This document shows positions 17,589 to 25,115 of a stretch of DNA of 64,000 nucleotides, piece after piece. The translations under genes and the position numbers were made by a program. Each line of letters starts with the position of its first letter. Within the stretch, counting starts at the first letter, position 1. The notes under the pieces were generated by a model. It did no database searches, was not told the DNA's origin, and worked only from the letters and a program-made list of their open reading frames with translations. This DNA comes from Bacteroidaceae bacterium (lineage in GTDB: Bacteria; Bacteroidota; Bacteroidia; Bacteroidales; Bacteroidaceae): assembly GCA_024398435.1 (NCBI GenBank), contig JAKSJD010000010.1, positions 1 through 64,000 of the forward strand, in the 5' to 3' direction.

Positions 17589-17604
17589 AGGAAAAGAACA
17601 GGAC

Positions 17605-19077
17605 ATGCAATACGTATATAATAGCAACAAGGGAATCTTTATGTCGCTCGATTGGATTACAATCGCGCTATATGTCATATTGATTGTATGGGGATGGTTC
17701 TCTGTATGTGGTGCTTGCTATGATTACAACAATCCTGATGTCTTTAGTTTCGACCTCAATTCGGGTAAGCAGTTGATATGGATTGGCACGTCACTTCTTC
17801 TTGCAAGTGCTTTGCTTATGATAGAGAAGAAGTTCTACTACAATGCTACGACTTTCATCTATATCATGATGATGCTTCTGCTCATCGTCACGATATTTAT
17901 TGCACCGGACACAAAGGGCTCGCGTTCGTGGATTCCTTTAGGAGGTGGTGTGAAGTTGCAACCAGCCGAGTTTGCCAAGTTTGCTGTGGCATTGGCCATA
18001 GGCAAGTATATGGATAGGTATGGGTTCAATATGTCGAATCTCTCGCAATTTTTCAAGGTTGTGGGGTTGTTCCTCCTCCCGATGATTTTGATTGTAGGAC
18101 AAAAGGAAACGGGTTCGGCTCTTGTTTATCTGTCTTTCTTCCTCGTACTTTATCGAGAGGGAATGACGGGTTCTGTCTTGTTTGCAGCCTTTGCCTTTGT
18201 GGTTTATTTCGTTGTGGGAATCAAGTTTGGCGATGAGTTCTTTGAAGATATGCCAGTGTCGATAGGTGAGTTTTGGGTATTGCTCCTGACGCTCTTCTTC
18301 ACGATTGTCCTCATCGGCCGCTATTGTAAGGATAAGGTTGTGGTTCGCAATTTGATTGTGTTTGCAGGAGGTCTTGAGTTGTTGGCTTATCTCTTCTCTG
18401 AATTTGTGATACCTTTCAATGTGTGTGTTGTCCAACTTATTGTCAATATAGGAGTTGTTGTGTATATCGGTATTCAATACGCATATACGCGCACATATAA
18501 ATATATATTGATAATGTTGTTCACGATTCTCTCTACCAGTGTATTCTATGGTTGTGATTATGTGTTCAATCATGTGCTTCAGGACCACCAACGCACTCGT
18601 ATTGAGGTGTTGCTTGGCAAGAAAGATGATATCAGGGGGGCCGGCTACAATGTGAATCAAGCAAAGATTGCGATTGGTTCGGGTGGATTTGCTGGTAAGG
18701 GTTTCCTTAAAGGTACACAGACAAAACTTCGTTATGTTCCTGAACAAGATACTGACTTTATTTTCTGCACAGTAGGCGAAGAAGAGGGATTCCTTGGCTC
18801 GTTTGGTGTTTTGGTGTTCTACTTGTTCTTCATTTGGCGACTGATTTCATTGGCTGAACGTCAACCCGATGTGTGGGGAAGAGTATATGGGTATAGTGTT
18901 GTGAGCATATTCCTCTTCCACTTGTTTGTGAATATAGGAATGGTTTTGGGGTTGACTCCTGTAATCGGCATCCCGTTGCCATTCTTCAGTTATGGAGGTT
19001 CTTCGCTTTGGGGTTTCACTCTTCTCCTGTTTATTTTCCTTAGAATGGATGCAGAGCGAAACTACAAGAATAGATAG
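17605..19077 (+). CDS. rodA: RodA, SEDS peptidoglycan glycosyltransferase
   Basis: This polytopic membrane protein of 490 residues has about ten helices. Family hallmarks are KLQPAEFAKFAVALAIGKY (about residues 115-133), GQKETGSALVYLSFFLVLY with the catalytic Asp position occupied by E/T-region residues, and the C-terminal VIGIPLPFFSYGGSSLWG. It polymerises glycan strands together with PBP2. It is longer than Escherichia coli RodA because of an extra hydrophobic region in the middle (about 215-330), common in Bacteroidota. I kept the upstream ATG because SNKGIFMSLDW resembles the family's N terminus. It ends one base before the convergent gldH stop. Confidence 0.93.
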   Translation: MQYVYNSNKGIFMSLDWITIALYVILIVWGWFSVCGACYDYNNPDVFSFDLNSGKQLIWIGTSLLLASALLMIEKKFYYNATTFIYIMMMLLLIVTIFIAPDTKGSRSWIPLGGGVKLQPAEFAKFAVALAIGKYMDRYGFNMSNLSQFFKVVGLFLLPMILIVGQKETGSALVYLSFFLVLYREGMTGSVLFAAFAFVVYFVVGIKFGDEFFEDMPVSIGEFWVLLLTLFFTIVLIGRYCKDKVVVRNLIVFAGGLELLAYLFSEFVIPFNVCVVQLIVNIGVVVYIGIQYAYTRTYKYILIMLFTILSTSVFYGCDYVFNHVLQDHQRTRIEVLLGKKDDIRGAGYNVNQAKIAIGSGGFAGKGFLKGTQTKLRYVPEQDTDFIFCTVGEEEGFLGSFGVLVFYLFFIWRLISLAERQPDVWGRVYGYSVVSIFLFHLFVNIGMVLGLTPVIGIPLPFFSYGGSSLWGFTLLLFIFLRMDAERNYKNR

Positions 19078-19078
19078 T

Positions 19079-19570
19079 TTATTCGGCCAATTCCAGTTTT
19101 AATCCAATGCTTTTTACACCCTTGATGGCGGGTTCGGCCATGAAGTGTGTGATTTTGTAGGTGTATGTGGCACCGGAATCAACATGAATGGCAGGAATAG
19201 GTTTCACGGTTGTGTAGTAGGGGAAACCTTTGCCATTCTCATTGCCTCTCTTGTTGTAGATGCTTACTGTTATTGTGTCGGTTGAGATAGGCACATTGTC
19301 CTTTTCCATTGTTCCAAGAAGGTAAAGACTTGCAAATGGATAGCTGCTGGTGGTTCTGACTCCTATCTCTGCCTCAAGTCGGCAACTATGGGTAATTTCC
19401 GGCAAATCAAACTTCACAGTATCGTCTTGTTGCCAATTCCAAACGTCAGTGTCTTCGTATTGATGCATGACAACATCCCCCGTACATGCCGTGAATAGGG
19501 CAGGTGCGAGCATCAGACAAACGGCCTTTGCAGAGGCTTTCAAGAGGTTTCCGATGTTAGTTTGCTTCAT
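19079..19570 (-). CDS. gldH: Gliding-motility-type lipoprotein GldH
   Basis: This 163-residue lipoprotein has its signal ending ALFTAC with the lipid Cys near residue 29. The body matches GldH: DTDVWNWQQDDTVKFDLPE, then a strand with RTTSSYPFASLYLLG, and the end ITHFMAEPAIKGVKSIGLKL. GldH is needed for gliding and associated type IX secretion functions in Flavobacteria, but it is retained in non-gliding Bacteroidales, where its role is unclear. Its start lies inside the end of the PSP1 gene (14-base overlap), so translation is probably coupled. Confidence 0.85.
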   Translation of the reverse strand: MKQTNIGNLLKASAKAVCLMLAPALFTACTGDVVMHQYEDTDVWNWQQDDTVKFDLPEITHSCRLEAEIGVRTTSSYPFASLYLLGTMEKDNVPISTDTITVSIYNKRGNENGKGFPYYTTVKPIPAIHVDSGATYTYKITHFMAEPAIKGVKSIGLKLELAE

Positions 19571-20678
19571 TTTGTTGGTTGGAGTGGCCTCCTCCCTTGT
19601 GTTTCTTTTTCTTCTTTTTCTTGGCAGAGTCGAAGCGGTTGATATTGTCCTGATCGAGCAAGTCTGCAGGTCGTTCGCGTCTCTGTTCTCCGTTTTCGTT
19701 GAGCGACATTGGCTTCTTGCCTTCGCGGTTCAAGTTGATGATTTCGAAAGCGCGTCGAGCCGAAATGGTTTCCTCGCCAACGAGCATGTGCTTATCGGTG
19801 GAATATGTAATTTGCTTGCTGAGAATATCGGCTTTGAAGAAGAAATATTCGTTGTCCATCGTCTGGAGGGTGATTTCCCTTGAAGGCAGACGCTTGAGCG
19901 ATTCTACGTATTGGTCGACTTCATAGTTCATACAGCATTTCAGCTTAGCACATTGTCCGGCCAACTTTTGTGGGTTGAGCGAAATATCCTGGAATCGTGC
20001 AGCACTGGTAGAGACGCTAATGAATTTAGTCATCCAAGTAGAGCAGCAGAGTTCTCTTCCGCATGGACCTATACCTCCGATTCTGCCTGCTTCCTGGCGG
20101 GCACCAATCTGCTTCATCTCGATTCTGACATGGAATCTGTCGGCCAACACCTTAATCAATTGGCGGAAATCGACGCGATCATCGGCAATGTAGTAGAAGA
20201 TTGCCTTGTTTCCGTCGCCTTGGTATTCCACATCACCAATCTTCATCTGCAATCCGAGGTCTTTGGCAATCTGGCGCGATTCGATCATTGTATCGTGTTC
20301 GCGAGCCTTTGCTTCGGCAAACTTGTCCATGTCCACCTGACGAGCCTTGCGATAGATTCGACGGATTTCAGCATCTGGTTTGAGACGTGCCTTCTTGATT
20401 TGAAGGGCAACCAATCGACCAGTCATTGTAACAGTACCGATATCATGCCCTGGATTAGCTTCTACAGCCACAATATCGCCTTTTTCGAGAGGCAAATTGT
20501 TTGAATTGAGGTAATAACCTTTGCGAGGAGGCTTGAATTGCACCTCCACCATTTCGGTTGCCTTATCATTGTCTGGAAGGTCGGCCAACCAGTCGTATGT
20601 ATTGAGTTTGTCGATGGATTTACTGCATCCCTTTATGCTGATGTTGTTGCATCCACCATCTACTTTATAGTCGCTCAT
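19557..20678 (-). CDS. PSP1-domain protein (RicT/YaaT-like)
   Basis: This cytosolic protein has 373 residues from the ATG at 20678 (MSDYKVDGG). The frame extends upstream, but a -7 box inside the extension argues for the shorter form. The PSP1 region includes KGDIVAVEANPGHDIGTVTMTG and, later, ADDRVDFRQLIKVLADRFHVRIEMKQIG. It is followed by the Cys cluster GPCGRELCCSTW and CAKLKCCMNYE, the kind that holds an iron-sulfur cluster in Bacillus RicT. The C terminus has a run of eight Lys (KKKKKKKKHKGGG). In Bacillus, RicT works with RicA and RicF on RNase Y; Bacteroidota lack those partners as far as I know, so the role here is open. Confidence 0.85.
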   Translation of the reverse strand: MSDYKVDGGCNNISIKGCSKSIDKLNTYDWLADLPDNDKATEMVEVQFKPPRKGYYLNSNNLPLEKGDIVAVEANPGHDIGTVTMTGRLVALQIKKARLKPDAEIRRIYRKARQVDMDKFAEAKAREHDTMIESRQIAKDLGLQMKIGDVEYQGDGNKAIFYYIADDRVDFRQLIKVLADRFHVRIEMKQIGARQEAGRIGGIGPCGRELCCSTWMTKFISVSTSAARFQDISLNPQKLAGQCAKLKCCMNYEVDQYVESLKRLPSREITLQTMDNEYFFFKADILSKQITYSTDKHMLVGEETISARRAFEIINLNREGKKPMSLNENGEQRRERPADLLDQDNINRFDSAKKKKKKKHKGGGHSNQQNEAN

Positions 20679-20704
20679 TCTTCTATATCTATAGTTTTCG
20701 ACTA

Positions 20705-20712
20705 CAAAATTA
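20705..20712 (-). promoter_or_regulatory. -7 box for the PSP1-gldH operon
   Basis: On the - strand TAATTTTG lies about 27 bases before the chosen ATG of the PSP1 gene. The -33 element is weak. Confidence 0.5.
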
Positions 20713-20855
20713 CGAAAAAAACGTGAAAACACCACTCACAACAGCGACTTTTTTCTATTGTCGGCAGTGTTTTGCTTTGCAAACGCCAATGTTTGGCTTC
20801 TATGGAAGCCGACTTCGGTTGTATGGGCGGAAGACTTCATTTTGTAATTCTTTCG

Positions 20856-21030
20856 GTTTGGTTTTATGTTTTCTATTGCTCTAAAACCTAAAACATCTGG
20901 CTCTAAAACCATAATTATGTGCATTGCGGTAAATAATTATGTCAATATTATTAATAATTATGTACATTATTAATATTAATTATGTACAATATTTTACTTT
21001 TACACCTATTAAAATCATAAAATGCAGCCA
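20856..21030. repeat. Dispersed ~175-base element, copy 1, built on a 22-base grid
   Basis: This stretch aligns with 62532-62706 without gaps. The core 20900-20997 differs from 62576-62673 at only six of 98 positions. Inside, GCTCTAAAACC occurs at 20878 and 20900 (22 apart), then AATTATGT at 20913, 20935, 20956 and 20978 (22, 21, 22 apart). It is AT-rich with no coding frame of note. It lies between two divergent genes, upstream of dsbD. Confidence 0.85.
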
Positions 21031-21225
21031 CAGGAATGGGAAAATGATGCTAAGGACGAAGTATTATGAAGGATGCACAAAGAAGAATGAAAACGAAGAT
21101 TGCCTCAGATTCATGTGAGGTTACTTTTTTGTACTATCTCTTGAACAAATCAGCCATTTGTGATAATTGTTGCATATAAATGCAAAAAATTTGTAACTCA
21201 TTATTCCAAACTCGGAATTATTTAC

Positions 21226-21233
21226 TATCTTTG
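21226..21233 (+). promoter_or_regulatory. -7 box for dsbD
   Basis: TATCTTTG sits 19 bases before the chosen dsbD ATG (21252) and supports that start over the in-frame one at 21180. The -33 element is weak. A small CCTCA/TGAGG hairpin with a T run (21105-21129) precedes it. Confidence 0.55.
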
Positions 21234-21251
21234 TACGAAAATTCAATAAGT

Positions 21252-23267
21252 ATGACACAGATTAGAAACATATTCTTTCTCGCTCTTCTTTTTGTTGCTC
21301 AGATGGCATTTGCTCAAATGGCCAATCCGGTGACAGTGAAGAGCAGTATCAAGGAAACTTCAGACAAGGAAGCGGTTATCTCGTTCGATGCCAATATCGA
21401 TATGGGTTGGCATATGTATTCCACTCAGGTGGTGGAAGACGGACCTACTCCTACAACTATCAATGTGGAGACAATCAGTGGCGCAAAACTTGATGGCCCT
21501 CTCCAGACAAAGGCAAAGCCAATCCAAAAGTTTGAGGAGATGTTCGGTGCCAATGTGTTCTTCTTTGAGCGTACTGCCACTTTCCTCCAGAAACTCACAC
21601 TTACCGGTGGCAAATACAAGGTAGCCGGTTATCTCGAATATGGAGCTTGCAATGATAAGAGTTGCATCCCACCTTCTCGCACAGAATTCAGTTTCGAAGG
21701 CGAAACAAAGGCTGACGCATCAGCAAATGAAGAAGAATCACAACCAGAAGAAGAAAAGGCAGAAGAGGTAGAAGAAGCAGTGGAATCAACTGATTCTGTG
21801 GCTGCTGACTCTTTAAGCGAAGTGGCTGCTACAGTTACTGATGAAGGTCTTTGGGCTCCTGTGATCGACCAATTGCAAGCTTTTGAGAACAAGTCGACCA
21901 CTAACAATTCGTTGTGGCAGATATTCCTTCTTGGTATTCTCGGCGGACTTGTTGCCCTCATCACTCCTTGTGTTTGGCCAATCATTCCAATGACGGTAAG
22001 TTTTTTCCTCAAGCGAAGTGGCGACCAGAAGAAGGGTATTCGCGACGCAATCATCTACGGAATATCAATCGTTGTGATTTATCTTGCTCTTGGATTGATC
22101 GTTACTGCCATTTTCGGTGCGAGTGCTCTCAATGCTCTCTCAACCAATGCAATATTCAACATCTTCTTCTTCCTCTTGCTGGTTGTGTTTGCAGCTTCAT
22201 TCTTCGGAGCATTCGAATTACAACTTCCAGCATCTTGGAGTACGGCAGTAGATTCAAAAGCAGAGAAGACAGGCGGATTGCTCAGCATATTCCTCATGGC
22301 ATTCACATTGACCCTCGTAAGTTTCTCTTGCACAGGTCCTATCATCGGATTCCTTCTTGTGGAGGTTTCAACCACAGGAACCATTCTCGCTCCAGCCATC
22401 GGAATGCTCGGATTTGCTCTTGCCCTCGCATTGCCTTTCACATTGTTTGCTATCTTCCCAAGTTGGCTCAAGCAGATGCCAAAGAGTGGTGGATGGATGA
22501 ACACTGTAAAGGTGGTTCTTGGATTTGTGGAACTCTTCTTCGCATTAAAGTTCCTCTCAGTGGCCGACCTTGCATATGGATGGCACATCCTCGATCGCGA
22601 GACATTCCTCGCACTTTGGATTGCCCTTGCATTGCTCCTTGCCATCTATCTCATGGGATTCCTCAAGTTCCCTCATGATGATGACGACCGCCACATTGGA
22701 GTGACTCGTTTCTTCCTTGCCCTCATCTCCCTTGCCTTCGCAATCTACATGATTCCAGGTCTTTGGGGTGCTCCTTTGAAGGCAATCAGTGCTTTCTCTC
22801 CTCCAATGTCAACTCAGGACTTCAACCTCCAACCATCTGAAGTGAAGGTGCAGTCGAACGATTATGACCTTGGTATGCAACTTGCAAAGCAAAACCATAA
22901 ACCAGTAATCATCGACTTCACTGGTTATGGTTGTGTCAATTGCCGAAAGATGGAAGCTGCCGTTTGGACAAATCCAGAAGTTACCGACTTGCTCTCTAAC
23001 GAATATGTATTGATTCAGCTCTTCGTCGATGACAAAACTCCTCTGCCAGAGACAATTACGGTAAACGAAAACGGTCAGGAAAGAAAACTCAGAACAGTGG
23101 GCGACAAGTGGAGCTACCTTCAGAGCAGTAAGTTCGGAGCCAATGCCCAGCCATTCTATGTGTTGATAGACAACGAAGGCAACCCTCTCTCTGCAAGCTA
23201 TTCATTCGATGAGGAAGTCGACCATTACCTCAAATTCCTCAAGAACGGACTTGAAGCTTACAAATAG
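21252..23267 (+). CDS. dsbD: Thiol:disulfide interchange protein DsbD
   Basis: This 671-residue membrane protein moves reducing power from cytosolic thioredoxin to the periplasm. After the signal peptide (to about 21, FVAQMAFAQ) comes the DsbD-alpha immunoglobulin-like domain with the Cys pair C133 and C138 (YGACNDKSCIPP). An acidic linker (about 155-190) leads to eight-helix DsbD-beta (about 215-500), with Cys in ALITPCVWPIIPMT and SFSCTGPIIGF. A thioredoxin-like DsbD-gamma follows with the active site GYGCVNCRKME. All three redox pairs are present. Confidence 0.95.
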   Translation: MTQIRNIFFLALLFVAQMAFAQMANPVTVKSSIKETSDKEAVISFDANIDMGWHMYSTQVVEDGPTPTTINVETISGAKLDGPLQTKAKPIQKFEEMFGANVFFFERTATFLQKLTLTGGKYKVAGYLEYGACNDKSCIPPSRTEFSFEGETKADASANEEESQPEEEKAEEVEEAVESTDSVAADSLSEVAATVTDEGLWAPVIDQLQAFENKSTTNNSLWQIFLLGILGGLVALITPCVWPIIPMTVSFFLKRSGDQKKGIRDAIIYGISIVVIYLALGLIVTAIFGASALNALSTNAIFNIFFFLLLVVFAASFFGAFELQLPASWSTAVDSKAEKTGGLLSIFLMAFTLTLVSFSCTGPIIGFLLVEVSTTGTILAPAIGMLGFALALALPFTLFAIFPSWLKQMPKSGGWMNTVKVVLGFVELFFALKFLSVADLAYGWHILDRETFLALWIALALLLAIYLMGFLKFPHDDDDRHIGVTRFFLALISLAFAIYMIPGLWGAPLKAISAFSPPMSTQDFNLQPSEVKVQSNDYDLGMQLAKQNHKPVIIDFTGYGCVNCRKMEAAVWTNPEVTDLLSNEYVLIQLFVDDKTPLPETITVNENGQERKLRTVGDKWSYLQSSKFGANAQPFYVLIDNEGNPLSASYSFDEEVDHYLKFLKNGLEAYK

Positions 23268-23283
23268 CAGATACACATTATAT

Positions 23284-23308
23284 ATAATATCGCGCGCGCG
23301 TAATATTA
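23284..23308. other. (CG)5 tract in a near-palindrome
   Basis: CGCGCGCGCG at 23291-23300 is flanked by TAATAT on the left and ATATTA on the right, in an otherwise AT-rich 91-base gap. Such alternating CG tracts favour Z-DNA. No function is evident. Confidence 0.5.
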
Positions 23309-23358
23309 TTAAAGTTATAATAAGAATATAAACTCACACAATCAAAACAATCAGAATT

Positions 23359-23670
23359 ATGGCAAACGAAAATCAAAAGCAATTACAAATAGAACTCAAA
23401 CCAGAAGTGGCAAAGGGAACATACTCCAACCTCGCCATCATCGCAAACACACCAAATGAATTCGTAGTGGATTTCATCTCAATGCTTCCAGGACTTCCTA
23501 AGGCAGAGGTTTGCTCTCGCATCATTATGACTCCAGAGAATGCAAAGCGCCTTATGCTTGCTCTCCAGGAAAGAGTTCGCGGATATGAAAGTCAGTTCGG
23601 CAGCATCCAACTTCACCAACCAGAACAGCGCGACCGCACAATCGCACCTTTTGGTACGGGAGAAGCATAG
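23359..23670 (+). CDS. DUF3467 family protein
   Basis: This 103-residue soluble protein matches DUF3467: LQIELKPEVAKGTYSNLAII, then FVVDFISMLPG and IIMTPENAKRLMLALQERV. From memory, homologues in Bacteroidales often lie next to rpoC and rpsL. Here the rpsL side is kept, but dsbD lies upstream rather than rpoC. The function is unknown; genomic company suggests a link with transcription or translation. Confidence 0.85.
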   Translation: MANENQKQLQIELKPEVAKGTYSNLAIIANTPNEFVVDFISMLPGLPKAEVCSRIIMTPENAKRLMLALQERVRGYESQFGSIQLHQPEQRDRTIAPFGTGEA

Positions 23671-23697
23671 AAAAACCATAACGAAGAGGGGATAAAT

Positions 23698-23720
23698 GGC
23701 ATTGCAAGTTCTGCAATGCC
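23698..23720 (+). terminator. Probable terminator after the DUF3467 gene
   Basis: GGCATTGCA and TGCAATGCC form a perfect 9-bp stem with a 5-base loop. The following bases (CTCCTTTCCT) are pyrimidine-rich but not a full T run. Confidence 0.6.
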
Positions 23721-23910
23721 CTCCTTTCCTCGAAAAAGGCTCAAAACAGCACTAGAAATTGACTCGTTTCGAGGCCTTTGGAAAATAAAATTGCCAAAAA
23801 AGTACCTTTCAAATGTTAAATAAAGTTAAAAAACATATCTAAAACCAATAAAACACACCCCCAACCCTAAAAAAAATACTAATATAACACGCTGTTTCAA
23901 AGATTTTTAC

Positions 23911-24056
23911 TACCTTTGCACCGCTTTTTGGACTATTGTGCTCGGACTATACCCTGTTCAGAGCCGTGGTTTATTACGCCTATAAGGCGAAGAAAGAGAG
24001 CGAATTGAATGCGATATATATAAAAATAAATAATAAATAATTAAAAACTAAACAAA
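23911..24056 (+). promoter_or_regulatory. Promoter -7 box and leader of the str ribosomal operon
   Basis: TACCTTTG at 23911-23918 is the -7 box. The leader of about 130 bases before rpsL contains GGACTAT twice, GCTC pairing with GAGC around a 17-base loop, and a tight hairpin CGCC-TATAA-GGCG. A leader of this size suggests autoregulation, but I know no matching family. The stretch 23721-23910 shows nothing else. Confidence 0.5.
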
Positions 24057-24437
24057 ATGCCTACAATTCAACAATTGGTACGAAAAGGTAGAACGGTGTT
24101 GGTAGACAAGAGCAAATCACCAGCTTTGGATTCATGTCCACAGCGTCGTGGCGTTTGCGTACGTGTTTACACTACAACTCCTAAGAAACCTAATTCAGCA
24201 ATGCGTAAAGTAGCACGCGTTCGCTTGACAAACAAGAAAGAAGTTAACTCCTACATTCCAGGAGAAGGTCACAATCTTCAAGAGCACTCAATCGTGCTTG
24301 TACGTGGTGGCCGTGTAAAGGACCTTCCAGGTGTACGTTACCACATCATCCGTGGTGCACTCGATACAGCCGGAGTAGAAAGCCGCACACAGCGTCGCTC
24401 TAAGTACGGAGCTAAGCGCCCTAAGGCTAAGAAGTAA
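24057..24437 (+). CDS. rpsL: 30S ribosomal protein S12
   Basis: At 126 residues it is full length, with [11 protein letters not shown] at the start and the decoding-centre loop [19 protein letters not shown]. The streptomycin-sensitivity Lys in that loop is unchanged. The second conserved loop [16 protein letters not shown] is also intact. It is the first gene of the str cluster, and 135 AT-rich bases without a clear signal separate it from rpsG. Confidence 0.98.
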   Translation: MPTIQQLVRKGRTVLVDKSKSPALDSCPQRRGVCVRVYTTTPKKPNSAMRKVARVRLTNKKEVNSYIPGEGHNLQEHSIVLVRGGRVKDLPGVRYHIIRGALDTAGVESRTQRRSKYGAKRPKAKK

Positions 24438-24572
24438 AAGAATTGAATTCAAACTTTTTATTAACTGTTTGGTTTGATGGCACGCTAAGAAAGGTTGAGT
24501 AAATGTTCAAGTGAGAACATCGAAGAAACAAAATAATGCAACCTCAGACTAAAATTCAAAACAAACAAAACA

Positions 24573-25049
24573 ATGAGAAAAGCTAAACCAAAGAAACATG
24601 TGATCTTGCCAGATCCAGTTTATGGTGACGTAAAGGTGACTAAATTCGTAAATCACCTCATGTACGACGGAAAGAAGAGTATTGCTTACTCTATCTTCTA
24701 CAACTCTCTCACAATCGTAGAAAACAAGTTGAAGGATGCTGAGAAGTCTTCTATCGAAATCTGGAAGAAGGCTCTTGACAACATCACTCCACAAGTGGAA
24801 GTAAAGTCTCGCCGTATCGGTGGTGCAACATTCCAGGTGCCTACTGAAATCCGTGCAGACCGTAAGGAAGCAATCTCAATGAAGAATATGATTGCCTTCG
24901 CTCGCAAGCGTTCTGGTAAGAACATGGCTGAGAAGCTCGCTGCTGAAATCATGGACGCATACAATGAGCAGGGTGGTGCATTCAAGCGCAAGGAAGACAT
25001 GCACCGTATGGCTGAAGCAAACCGTGCATTCGCACACTTCAGATTCTAA
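24573..25049 (+). CDS. rpsG: 30S ribosomal protein S7
   Basis: At 158 residues it has the family length. It shows [25 protein letters not shown] at the start, split over residues 13-37, and [20 protein letters not shown] in the middle. S7 starts assembly of the 30S head and in many bacteria represses its own operon. It lies between rpsL and fusA. Confidence 0.98.
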   Translation: MRKAKPKKHVILPDPVYGDVKVTKFVNHLMYDGKKSIAYSIFYNSLTIVENKLKDAEKSSIEIWKKALDNITPQVEVKSRRIGGATFQVPTEIRADRKEAISMKNMIAFARKRSGKNMAEKLAAEIMDAYNEQGGAFKRKEDMHRMAEANRAFAHFRF

Positions 25050-25115
25050 TCAACACACAAGCACCAATACAGTATTAAGATTTTTAGGTAATTAGATTAA
25101 AGGATAAAAAGATTT

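Noticed and set aside
17938-18747. 269-codon open frame on the - strand inside rodA
   Set aside because: It is antisense to conserved RodA membrane segments, with a composition typical of a mirror frame (His/Glu/Lys-rich opposite hydrophobic codons).
20679-20735. Upstream extension of the PSP1 gene
   Set aside because: It contains the -7 promoter box; MSDYK at 20678 is the likelier start.
21067-21177. 36-codon frame upstream of dsbD
   Set aside because: It overlaps a hairpin with a T run, has no ribosome binding site and an odd Cys-rich end; likely chance.
21180-21251. Upstream extension of dsbD
   Set aside because: It spans the -7 box and lacks a signal peptide; the ATG at 21252 gives a clear one.
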